From positions 1 through 8,311 of the forward strand of contig JAUHWE010000165.1 in the NCBI GenBank assembly GCA_030424825.1: 8,311 bases of DNA. The letters run 5' to 3'. The notes beneath the pieces are model-generated. The model saw only the letters and a program-made list of their open reading frames with translations. It was not told the origin of the DNA and made no database searches. This document shows, piece after piece, positions 1 to 6,617 of the stretch. The translations under genes and the position numbers were made by a program. How positions within the stretch are numbered: the stretch's first letter is position 1; every line of letters starts with the position of its first letter. The DNA comes from Verrucomicrobiia bacterium (lineage in GTDB: Bacteria; Verrucomicrobiota; Verrucomicrobiia; Opitutales; Opitutaceae).

Positions 1-24
1 CACCCGAATAAGCCCTGAATTACC

Positions 25-61
25 TGTGGTGGAGCGTCGTCGCTCACGTATAATCGTACGT
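25..61 (+). promoter_or_regulatory. Candidate sigma-70-type promoter of the CNNM-family gene
   Basis: A perfect TATAAT hexamer lies at 49-54. A poor -35 match, TGTGGT, lies at 25-30 with an 18-nt spacer. Transcription would begin near 61 and leave a leader of about 30 nt before the ATG at 92. The -10 box is framed by inverted ACGTA (46-50) and TACGT (57-61), which could be a small operator or chance. No clear Shine-Dalgarno precedes the ATG; GAGAG at 71-75 is too far upstream. The -10 match is directly visible; its function is inferred. Confidence 0.45.
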
Positions 62-91
62 CATTCACGCTGAGAGTTACTTTCAAACCCT

Positions 92-1159
92 ATGACCCTC
101 CTGGTCGTTTATCTTTGCATCGCCATCGGCGTCTCCTTTCTCTGTTCCATTCTCGAGGCTAGCCTGCTCTCTCTGTCGCCTTCCTTTGTGAAGACTGCGG
201 AGAAAAAGGGGACCAAGACCGGCATTATCCTCGCACAGCTGAAAACCGATATCGACCGGCCTCTCGCCGCGATTCTATCGCTAAACACCATTGCCCACAC
301 GATAGGGGCTGCAGGGGTGGGGGCTCAGGCTGCCGACTTGTTTGGCAAGGCTTACTTCGGCCTGATTTCTGCGATACTCACCCTGCTGATCCTGTTTCTC
401 TCCGAAATCATTCCGAAAACCCTGGGGGCCATCTACGCCAAGCAACTGGCGGCTTTCACGGCCTACTCCTGCCGGGCGATTATCATCGGCCTCTTTCCCC
501 TCGTCTGGATTTCTAAAAAATTCACCAAGTCCCTTCAGCCTGAGAACGGCGGAGAGGGGAAAGTGAGTCGGGACGAGGTCGTGGCCATGGCACAGCTGGG
601 CTTAAGCGAAGGCGTCATCGCGGAAAACGAGAGCAAGATCATCCGCAACCTCATCCGATTCCACCATGTGCAAGTCGACGACATCATGACCCCGCGGACA
701 GTCGTGGGTGTGTTGCCTGAGAATTTGAGCTGTGGCGAGGCGATCAAGGAAAGCAGGGTACTGCAATTCTCTCGCATCCCCGTGTTTGCCGAGGATCCGG
801 AGCACATTACTGGCTACGTCCTCAAACAGCAGATTCTGGAGCAGGTTGCCTTTGACAAGCACGACACGCCGTTGTCCGATATCAAGCGTCCCATTCGATT
901 GGTTTCTGAAACGGATTCGCTTTCCAGCCTGTTCAACGACCTTTTCTCTTTTAAGGAGCAAATCGCATTGGTGGTGGACAACTATGGCGGCATGTCCGGG
1001 GTCGTGACTCACGAGGATCTCATCGAAACGCTTTTGGGATTCGAAATAATGGATGAGTTCGATGAAACGGAAGACATGCGCGAGCTCGCCCGCAAGCGAT
1101 GGCAGGAGCGGGCCAAGAAGATGGGGATTGAACTGCCCGATCTCCAGAAGCGTAAGTAG
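92..1159 (+). CDS. CNNM/CorC-type membrane protein (DUF21 + CBS pair)
   Basis: 355-residue inner-membrane protein of the CNNM/HlyC-CorC family. Members are linked to Mg2+ or Co2+ transport or homeostasis; some work as exporters. The DUF21 part covers about residues 1-145, with hydrophobic segments near 2-23, 57-78, 87-106 and 118-142 and family-typical stretches EASLLSLSP (22-30), NTIAHTIG (65-72) and SEIIPKTLGA (104-113). The cytosolic CBS pair follows: CBS1 from about 195 opens with the hallmark MTPR (199-202), and CBS2 (about 265-320) carries VVDNYGGMSGVV (294-305), a variant of the usual VVDEYGG. The chain ends about 40 residues after CBS2 with a charged tail, so the C-terminal CorC/HlyC domain of the ~430-residue members is absent; this looks like a natural short form. 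Base composition matches the chromosomal flank. The first ATG is taken because membrane segment 1 begins at once. It stands alone and converges with the next gene. The family is certain; the ion is not. Confidence 0.9.
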   Translation: MTLLVVYLCIAIGVSFLCSILEASLLSLSPSFVKTAEKKGTKTGIILAQLKTDIDRPLAAILSLNTIAHTIGAAGVGAQAADLFGKAYFGLISAILTLLILFLSEIIPKTLGAIYAKQLAAFTAYSCRAIIIGLFPLVWISKKFTKSLQPENGGEGKVSRDEVVAMAQLGLSEGVIAENESKIIRNLIRFHHVQVDDIMTPRTVVGVLPENLSCGEAIKESRVLQFSRIPVFAEDPEHITGYVLKQQILEQVAFDKHDTPLSDIKRPIRLVSETDSLSSLFNDLFSFKEQIALVVDNYGGMSGVVTHEDLIETLLGFEIMDEFDETEDMRELARKRWQERAKKMGIELPDLQKRK

Positions 1160-1228
1160 ATTTAATGCTGGGAGAATTCTATCTCGTTTCGCTAGGGATC
1201 CGCTCGAGTGAGTAATTTTTAAATGTTG

Positions 1229-1304
1229 GTGGGAAGACCGACACATTGGGGTCGTTTGATCGGTCCTCCCTACATTGGGATAGGTTCGCGAGCGGAGCCT
1301 CTAC
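1229..1304 (-). repeat. GTAG-footed hairpin repeats (REP-like), degenerate
   Basis: Two GTAG tetranucleotides occur on the minus strand, at 1273-1270 and 1304-1301, each directly followed by an inverted repeat. The first begins a long hairpin: 1260-1270 pairs with 1231-1241 through ten base pairs and one mismatch, around an 18-nt loop; the opposite foot reads GTGGG, a decayed GTAGGG. The second leads a weaker imperfect hairpin (1282-1300; AGG..TC against GA..CCT). A GTAG at the foot of a small hairpin is the hallmark of REP sequences mobilised by RAYT proteins. There is no U-tract, so a terminator is unlikely, although the hairpins lie just downstream of the CNNM-family gene. Confidence 0.45.
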
Positions 1305-1400
1305 AAATTTAACTTATCATTTGGATATCTGGATGGGAGAAGAATAGTAACTAGATCGGTTTCAAAATTGAGCCAAATACTATTGTGGGCGGCCTTTTTT

Positions 1401-1424
1401 AAACCCGTCGAATTCGACGGGTTT
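1401..1424. terminator. Perfect 24-bp palindrome, candidate bidirectional terminator
   Basis: The 12-base half AAACCCGTCGAA is followed immediately by its exact reverse complement. As RNA it gives a 10-bp stem with an AATT loop, a GC-rich core and A/U at the base on both strands. It lies between two convergent genes (stops at 1159 and 1666), where a shared terminator is expected. The U-run is short (three bases, within the stem), and the T6 tract at 1395-1400 lies on the side that does not help + strand readout. Termination is therefore plausible but perhaps weak. A dimeric repressor site is the alternative. Confidence 0.5.
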
Positions 1425-1490
1425 GGAAGTGTTGGTGTGGGGTATTGCTTTTCATTGACTTTTACCTGCTATTTTTCATCGTACGTGGAT

Positions 1491-1564
1491 ATCCGGTGGT
1501 TGAAATTCGGCTCCATGCCGTGTGTTTCGGGTCTTTTGGCCAGTGAAACCTATACCCACCGGAT
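1491..1564 (+). other. Candidate structured element (three-way junction), strand uncertain
   Basis: ATCCGGTGG (1491-1499) is exactly complementary to CCACCGGAT (1556-1564), so the ends of this 74-nt stretch can pair. Inside are two possible hairpins: GAAA (1502-1505) with TTTC (1525-1528) enclosing CGGC (1508-1511) with GCCG (1517-1520), and GGT..TTT (1530-1537) with GAAACC (1545-1550). On the + strand a U-rich stretch follows (1565-1576). A TTGACT box at 1455-1460 would place a start near 1490, but the -10 (CATCGT) is poor. It does not fit a tRNA: no T-loop, no CCA end. Pairing is directly visible; any RNA function is speculative. Confidence 0.25.
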
Positions 1565-1665
1565 TTCTATTTTCTTGGTGTTGGTATGTGGCTTTTTTGT
1601 CGTAGGAATTAATTGTTTTGATTCGTCTTTTTACTGCTACAGTAAAAACTTGAGGAGTTTGGTTG

Positions 1666-2856
1666 TTACCAAGGAAAAGGATCCCAATCAAAATCAGGCC
1701 ACTGAGAATTGACGGTTGCTGCCGAAACCAGATATATTCCAACGATTATTGAGTATGTGGATAACGTTCCTCGGACTAATCCTAAAATTTGATACCACTT
1801 ATTGACAAAGCTTTCTGACCACTTCCCGGACTCGACATAATGGGTTGCTGGAGAAAAAAGGAAGATATAGCTGAAAATTGTGATTAGCGAATTGGTTACT
1901 GCGGCAATATGCCAAGGGTGTATCTTATTTGGCATCACAAATACATTTAAAATGGCGCTTGTTGGGAGCGAATTCCACCATCCGATTATATTAGGTAGAA
2001 TAAAAAGTTTTGAAACAAAGAGTATAAGTATAATTGCAGAAAATATTCTTACGAGTTTACTCAGGGATTGGGTGTTTGGATCGTTTAGGCGTTCGATTAC
2101 TGGTGTATTCTCGTCAAGTGGACGTTGGATTGTAAATATCATTGGAAGCCAGACAATCGCTGTAGATTTGAGGCTAAAACGATATGCGAAGACAAAGACC
2201 CTTAGTACGGATGCAGAAAGTAATCCGATTAAATATACTGATAGTATATATGCTATTCCTGCAATTATAGTTCCCGAAACTCTATCAGTTGCTTCATCAA
2301 ATAGTATAAAATAATTAAGCATACAAAAACCAATAAAGATGAGGGTATCAAATAGAACATTGAACTTGGTAGTTGTTAGCAATAACTTCGAAATTCCTTC
2401 GACCGTGAATATCGTTTTGCGATTAATGAAATTTCGTGCTGTTTCAGTATTTGGAACAAGTTCTAAAGGGGAGGTTAGATCTGTACATAGTACGATCTTG
2501 GACCAGTTTTTTGGAATGTTTTTAAAACCTTCAATTGGATGAGATAGGGTGGCAGTTATTCTAATGATTAAAGATCTTACCACGGCGTAAATTAGGAATA
2601 GGGTCACTATCGATCCTTTCACTCTGCCCTTTTTCTCTGGAAAAATACTGTAATACTTCTTTCGACCTTTCTCAACTGATGATCTAGATTGAAGTAATAG
2701 AAATACTGATAGAATCGATCCTATCGCGATGTGTATCAATGTGTCGAAGTAGATTGCGATACCAATTGAAACACTCATTGCCAAGATTGTCTCAATAATC
2801 GCAAGCCAAGTTATTTCCCCTCTTTTCAGAGAATCTTTTGATGAGTAGAATCTCAT
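1666..2856 (-). CDS. Unrecognised polytopic membrane protein, AT-rich gene
   Basis: 396-residue integral membrane protein that I cannot assign to a named family. Hydrophobic segments lie near residues 16-36, 39-55, 81-100, 166-186, 194-224, 268-290, 317-336 and 360-381, so about eight membrane passes. The longest soluble stretch (101-165) contains a distinctive patch, IPKNW (114-118) then LCTDLTSPLELVPNTE (123-138), that looks like a conserved motif and may be the functional loop. There is no signal peptide with a cleavage site and no enzyme signature. The C-terminus is acidic and aromatic (WPDFDWDPFPW). The gene is strikingly AT-rich: 2221-2280 has 18 G+C in 60 bases, against 39-43 in 60 in neighbouring coding lines, which suggests horizontal acquisition. 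It lies 162 nt downstream of the restriction-modification gene on the same strand. No Shine-Dalgarno precedes the ATG. Being real rests on length, coherent membrane topology and absence of a competing frame. A defence accessory role is guesswork from location. Confidence 0.75.
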   Translation of the reverse strand: MRFYSSKDSLKRGEITWLAIIETILAMSVSIGIAIYFDTLIHIAIGSILSVFLLLQSRSSVEKGRKKYYSIFPEKKGRVKGSIVTLFLIYAVVRSLIIRITATLSHPIEGFKNIPKNWSKIVLCTDLTSPLELVPNTETARNFINRKTIFTVEGISKLLLTTTKFNVLFDTLIFIGFCMLNYFILFDEATDRVSGTIIAGIAYILSVYLIGLLSASVLRVFVFAYRFSLKSTAIVWLPMIFTIQRPLDENTPVIERLNDPNTQSLSKLVRIFSAIILILFVSKLFILPNIIGWWNSLPTSAILNVFVMPNKIHPWHIAAVTNSLITIFSYIFLFSPATHYVESGKWSESFVNKWYQILGLVRGTLSTYSIIVGIYLVSAATVNSQWPDFDWDPFPW

Positions 2857-2902
2857 GAGTCTGATAGTTGATGTTAAGTAAATTTAGTTGGCTAATTAGA
2901 TT

Positions 2903-2940
2903 GCGAAACGAGATAACGTTTCAGATTTGCTTCTTAGCAA
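2903..2940 (-). promoter_or_regulatory. Candidate promoter with palindromic operators before the membrane gene
   Basis: On the minus strand a TTGCTA box (2940-2935), an 18-nt spacer and TTATCT (2916-2911) make a plausible promoter, giving a leader of about 48 nt before the ATG at 2856. The -10 box is exactly the loop of an inverted repeat: GAAACG (2922-2917) on one side and CGTTTC (2910-2905) on the other. The -35 box lies in a second one, TTGCT..AGCAA (2940-2927). A repressor bound there would cover the promoter. The symmetry is visible; promoter function is inferred. Confidence 0.35.
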
Positions 2941-2954
2941 TAGGTTGTAGATCT

Positions 2955-2973
2955 TAATTTATTCAATAAATTA
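2955..2973. repeat. 19-bp AT-only palindrome between restriction and membrane genes
   Basis: TAATTTATT (2955-2963), one central C, then AATAAATTA (2965-2973) form perfect 9-bp arms. It lies 45 nt beyond the stop of the restriction-modification gene and about 100 nt before the membrane gene. As an RNA hairpin it would be weak because it has no GC core, so a DNA-binding site is likelier than a terminator. No other gene or RNA is visible in 2857-3018. Confidence 0.4.
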
Positions 2974-3018
2974 CTACCATGGATTTAATATGCGTTTCCA
3001 GATACGGCATCGTGCGGC

Positions 3019-6000
3019 TTACAACTGCCCCAAGTCGGCGAGCGTGTGCAGGAGGTCCTGGATCTGGGCTTCGCGTTTGGGGGCTTTTTTGCCGAACTGG
3101 GCGGAGAGGAGGGCGGCGTCGGGGCCGTGGGTGGATAGGAGAGGCTTGAGGGCTTGGATCTGTTCGCGGGTGGTCTTGGGCCATTTGAGCTTGGGGCCTT
3201 TGGCAGGGGTGGCCACGGGGGCTTCGATGGCGAGGTCGGGCTGCTCGACTGCTTCCGCTTGGGCTTCCTCGTAGTCGGGGTTTTGGTATTCGGGTCTCAG
3301 ATACTTGATGATCCCTCGGGCTTCTTCGGCCGCCCGCTGGTGATTGAGTTCGACGAGACGAGTGAGCAGGGCTTGCTCCAGCTCTTCGTCGCCGCGGGCG
3401 AGCCGATCGGCAAGGGGTTCGACAGGCTCACCCGAACGGGCTGGTTTAAGAAGGTCTTGCCAGCCATAGGCTTCGAGCACGGCAGCGTCGATTTCGTCGT
3501 GGATCTGCTTGAGCAGGGTGACCAGGCCTTGGCTATGGATGGTCTTTTCCTTTTCGGTGAGTGGCTCCTCCTTGCGGAGTTTTTCGAGCACGTTGTACAT
3601 CCCGGTCATCGTCAGTGTCGGGTGTTCGGCTTGGCGGGCTTTGCGGTGAGCGTCGAGCTGCTCGCCCAGTTCGCGTATCCGCGTTTTGAGTTCGCCTTTA
3701 GGGAGATCGGGGAAGGGGAAGGTTTCGAAGCAAGTTGTCTTATTGTATACTGGTCGATCCTCTAATCTGCCACCCGTAGCAAGAGCCCATTTGACGTGGA
3801 TTTGAGAAGAAAAAACTCCGAGAAAACAGGCATCATCCGTAGCAATATTAACTAACCTATTGTCAGGCAGAATCGACTGATCGAGAAACGTGAAGAAGCG
3901 GTGCTTGCTGGTTTCGACAGTGGCAATGTACCTATTGAGTCCTTTTAATTGATCGCGAAGCTTTTTGTTTGGTTCGCCGAATATCCACCAGTACTTTTTT
4001 CGTGACTCGCGCTTATTATTATCACGTTCAGGTTTCACGTACGTCAAGAGATGTTGATACACTGCTGGGTGGCTTTCTTGAAGTTGTTTTGTTGTGTAAC
4101 CAAACGCATCAATGACTCGCACAAACCGTGGAGTATTTGTTAAATCTCTTCCGTTACGATAATCAAAAATGACAGGGCTATCAGTGGCGACAGAGCTACT
4201 CTCTAGAGTTTCTGAGGTAGTTTGATCTACGATGAAACCATTTCCGAAAAGACAAAATCCACGATTGGAGATATCTTTATTTCCATTAAGTGTTTCGCAT
4301 CGTGATACATTGGCCCCGATCTTCAGGTTCGGAATAATTAATCCATTCTTCGATTCCAACGTAACTGAGTGCTCCCCATCCGGAAGCTCATGTTCCTCTC
4401 TCACGATCTCAAGCAGACCTTCCCCCGGGCCACCATTGGCGACCGTCATTGCAATCCGCACCGCCGCCCCACTAGCCGAATCCACCCAAGGATGATCCGG
4501 AATGGCGTAAGCGAGGTGGAGGGGCTTTTTCTCGTTGGCTAAGAAGGGCTCGATAACCCGGCGATTGAAGGTCTGATGTATCGAGTTTGTGGTGATGAAG
4601 CCGAATCGTTTCGCTTGGCCGTCGCGTACAAGTTCAGCCGCTTTCTGCCACCAATACATGACGAAGTCGGCGGATTCCGGTACGGCACCCTTCCAAACCT
4701 TGCGCAGCGTCTCCGTATAACCATCGCCTAGCAGGTCGCGCATGCGGGAAGCTCCGATAAACGGCGGGTTCCCCACAATGTAGTCGGCATCGGGCCAGGT
4801 GGCTCGACGTGGGTTGGTGTAGTCGAAGACGTAGGTTTGAGCGGATTCGTCGGGTACTTCCTTCCCAGTGACCGGATGCGTTTTGGTCGTGCGTCCGTCC
4901 CAGATCGAAACATAGTTTCCCGCGTCGTCTTGGCGCGGGAGCTTTTCGTCATAGGCGAGCACTGCGTCCTGCTGGACGATGGTGCGGGTTTTCGGAATAA
5001 GCGGCCGGTCGTGCGTGTCGGCGCTGCCGGTTGACCGCTTGTGCCACTGGAAATAACCGATCCACAAAACCAGCTGGGCGATGGCCACGGCCCGCTCGTT
5101 GATTTCCAACCCGAGAAACTGCTGGGGACGAACCTTGAACTCCTCCATTTCGAAGGTGAGTTCCGTATCGCCTAGCTGCTGGAGGAGCTCGATGACTTCG
5201 CCTTCCAGCCGTTTCATGTGCTCGAGGGTGACGTAGATAAAATTGCCCGAACCGCAGGCCGGATCCAGAATACGGATACGGCAGAGCTCGTGATGAAACT
5301 CGTGTACCGCCGCGATGGCGTCGGCCCGTTTACCCTGCTTTTCGAATTGAGCCGCGGCGGCCTTGACCTCGTCCCACTGCTCGCGCAGCGGATCGATGAC
5401 GGTCGGCTTGACCAGTCGCTCCACATAGGAACGTGGCGTGTAGTGGGCACCCAGCTTGTGACGTTCGCGGGGCGAAAGGGCCCGCTCGAGCAAGGTGCCG
5501 AAGATGGCCGGCTCGACGGCGGACCAGTCCGGCTTGGTCGCCCCGATGAGGAGGGCGATTTGCTCGGAGGTAATTTTCGGCGCCGTTGGATGCTCGAAGA
5601 GGCCCCCATTGAAATGAGCTATCTTCTGCATGAGCACGGTGGAGAATTCCGTTCCGGTCGCCATTTCCTTCCACAGATTGGTGACCAAGATGGGGAAGCC
5701 CTGCGGACTGTCCTTCACGTTGCGGAGAAGATCGAGAAATCCGTTTTTTGGAAGGAGGCCCACATCTTCCGCGAACATGGTGAAGAGGCAGCGCTGGAGA
5801 AAGGTGGCGATCTCTTGGGGATTGTGCCCATCCGACTCGAGCGACTTGGCCAGTGCGGCCAGCTGATTGGCGATCTCGCGGGTGACGGCGGCGGAGCGCT
5901 TGGACGGGTCGAGCGAAAGCGGGTCTGTCCAGATGGCCCGAAGCAGGTCGCGTTTTTCCGGATCGGCCAGATCCTCAAGGAAAATGCGGTGCGACTTGGG

Positions 6001-6546
6001 ATCCGGATAGCGGACGTAGGTGCCTCCCGTTTGGGAGAACTCGGCGAAAAGCTCGATCACATGGCCGACGTCGCAAACGATGAGAAACGGCGGTCGCCCC
6101 TCTTCCGCCGGAAGGTCGCGAATGTAGCCTTCGGCCTGCTTCTTCGCCTTTTCCATGGCGATATCCCACTGGTTCGAGCCCCGCTTGCCGTGTCCGGTAC
6201 TCGTGGAGACGTGCTCCCGCTCGCTGAGCTTGAAGGCGAGCTGCTGCTGCTCCGCATCGGTCTCGTCCGGGTTGATTCCCTGTTTGGTCTCCAAGACAAA
6301 GTGACCGCGTTTGTAGCAGTCGATGAACTTGGTCGTCTGGCTGCCATCCGGCTTCACATGGGGAACGGCTCGCTCGAAGCAGTAGCGGTTCTCGTGATTG
6401 TGCTTGGTCGGCGGGTCCGCGTGAGGAAGGCCCAGCAGGTCGCAAAGCTCGGTCAAGAAGAGCTGGGCGGAGCCCCGCTCATGGCCGCCAGAGTTTTTCC
6501 AGCGAGAGATAAATGCTTCAGGAGTCGGGGATTCAGGCGACGGCAT
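3019..6546 (-). CDS. MmeI-like single-chain restriction-modification enzyme (Type IIL/IIG)
   Basis: 1175-residue cytoplasmic enzyme combining endonuclease, N6-adenine methyltransferase and specificity domain. Residues 1-180 hold a PD-(D/E)xK-type nuclease site, D76-x9-E86-T-K88, the spacing known for MmeI. Helical linker about 195-360. The methyltransferase follows: motif X region LGAHYTPRSYVE (365-376), SAM-binding motif I LDPACGSGNF (427-436), catalytic motif IV NPPF (593-596), typical of adenine-N6 enzymes. The target recognition domain is about 725-945, ending at FETFPFPDLP. A helical C-terminal part follows, then a proline/alanine-rich linker (about 1095-1120) and a small helical tail, making the chain longer than the 919-residue MmeI. 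In this family one protein methylates one strand of an asymmetric site and cuts about 20 bases away. All catalytic residues are present, so it is probably active; its site cannot be read from sequence. The first ATG lacks a Shine-Dalgarno; an in-frame TAA 15 nt upstream excludes extension. Without active cleavage it would be a lone methyltransferase. Confidence 0.9.
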   Translation of the reverse strand: MPSPESPTPEAFISRWKNSGGHERGSAQLFLTELCDLLGLPHADPPTKHNHENRYCFERAVPHVKPDGSQTTKFIDCYKRGHFVLETKQGINPDETDAEQQQLAFKLSEREHVSTSTGHGKRGSNQWDIAMEKAKKQAEGYIRDLPAEEGRPPFLIVCDVGHVIELFAEFSQTGGTYVRYPDPKSHRIFLEDLADPEKRDLLRAIWTDPLSLDPSKRSAAVTREIANQLAALAKSLESDGHNPQEIATFLQRCLFTMFAEDVGLLPKNGFLDLLRNVKDSPQGFPILVTNLWKEMATGTEFSTVLMQKIAHFNGGLFEHPTAPKITSEQIALLIGATKPDWSAVEPAIFGTLLERALSPRERHKLGAHYTPRSYVERLVKPTVIDPLREQWDEVKAAAAQFEKQGKRADAIAAVHEFHHELCRIRILDPACGSGNFIYVTLEHMKRLEGEVIELLQQLGDTELTFEMEEFKVRPQQFLGLEINERAVAIAQLVLWIGYFQWHKRSTGSADTHDRPLIPKTRTIVQQDAVLAYDEKLPRQDDAGNYVSIWDGRTTKTHPVTGKEVPDESAQTYVFDYTNPRRATWPDADYIVGNPPFIGASRMRDLLGDGYTETLRKVWKGAVPESADFVMYWWQKAAELVRDGQAKRFGFITTNSIHQTFNRRVIEPFLANEKKPLHLAYAIPDHPWVDSASGAAVRIAMTVANGGPGEGLLEIVREEHELPDGEHSVTLESKNGLIIPNLKIGANVSRCETLNGNKDISNRGFCLFGNGFIVDQTTSETLESSSVATDSPVIFDYRNGRDLTNTPRFVRVIDAFGYTTKQLQESHPAVYQHLLTYVKPERDNNKRESRKKYWWIFGEPNKKLRDQLKGLNRYIATVETSKHRFFTFLDQSILPDNRLVNIATDDACFLGVFSSQIHVKWALATGGRLEDRPVYNKTTCFETFPFPDLPKGELKTRIRELGEQLDAHRKARQAEHPTLTMTGMYNVLEKLRKEEPLTEKEKTIHSQGLVTLLKQIHDEIDAAVLEAYGWQDLLKPARSGEPVEPLADRLARGDEELEQALLTRLVELNHQRAAEEARGIIKYLRPEYQNPDYEEAQAEAVEQPDLAIEAPVATPAKGPKLKWPKTTREQIQALKPLLSTHGPDAALLSAQFGKKAPKREAQIQDLLHTLADLGQL
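3416..3439. repeat. GTTCG/CGAAC palindromic repeat inserted in frame in the restriction enzyme gene
   Basis: On the + strand GTTCG (3417-3421) and CGAAC (3433-3437) flank GGCTCA. The segment resembles short TTCGACAGGCTCA-type repeats that I recognise as dispersed in many bacterial genomes, though I cannot confirm copy number here. It is read through in frame as ARSGEPVEP (residues 1036-1044), which interrupts two helices of the C-terminal region, where such a proline/glycine loop looks out of place. The palindrome is visible; its identity as a mobile repeat is inferred. Confidence 0.45.
3725..4380 (-). other. AT-shifted target recognition domain segment
   Basis: Residues about 723-941 of the restriction-modification enzyme, the stretch that reads DNA sequence in MmeI-type enzymes, are encoded by clearly AT-richer DNA than the flanks. 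Two counted lines show it: 4141-4200 has 25 G+C in 60, 5461-5520 has 43 in 60. The change begins and ends near the expected domain borders. This fits replacement of the specificity domain by recombination with a foreign homologue, a known way this family changes its site. Relaxed codon choice in a fast-evolving domain could give part of the effect. Confidence 0.55.
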
Positions 6547-6561
6547 GCAAGAGGAGTCGAT

Positions 6562-6595
6562 TTAACCCCAATTCATTGAGACAGATCGCCTCCTT
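6562..6595 (-). promoter_or_regulatory. Four-codon mini-ORF with strong Shine-Dalgarno before the restriction enzyme start
   Basis: On the minus strand AAGGAGG (6595-6589) is followed after 12 nt by ATG (6576-6574), then AAT TGG GGT and TAA (6564-6562). The restriction enzyme ATG at 6546 comes 15 nt after that stop, in the same frame, and has no ribosome binding site of its own. Ribosomes could therefore terminate on the mini-ORF and reinitiate on the big gene. The spacing of 12 nt is longer than optimal, and no family precedent is claimed. Confidence 0.3.
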
Positions 6596-6617
6596 GGCAA
6601 ACGACAAATTGCAGGGC

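Noticed and set aside
602..1246. 214-codon open frame on the minus strand
   Set aside because: Antisense to the CBS region of the CNNM-family gene, with no recognisable domain or ribosome site.
1491..1564. tRNA or integron attC site
   Set aside because: Length and closed stem suggested a tRNA, but there is no T-loop, anticodon arm or CCA end. The core-site sequences of attC are absent.
1368..1712. 114-codon frame (TTG start) with one hydrophobic stretch
   Set aside because: No ribosome site, an unusual Cys/Phe-rich composition, and overlap with the 3' end of the membrane gene. A small membrane protein from the ATG at 1515 cannot be excluded but is unsupported.
3154..3765. 203-codon open frame on the + strand
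   Set aside because: Antisense to the 3' end of the restriction enzyme gene; glycine- and phenylalanine-rich translation typical of a shadow frame.
5218..6579. 453-codon open frame on the + strand
   Set aside because: It is wholly antisense to the restriction enzyme, which has clear motifs. Long antisense frames arise in GC-rich coding DNA. The translation shows no domain.
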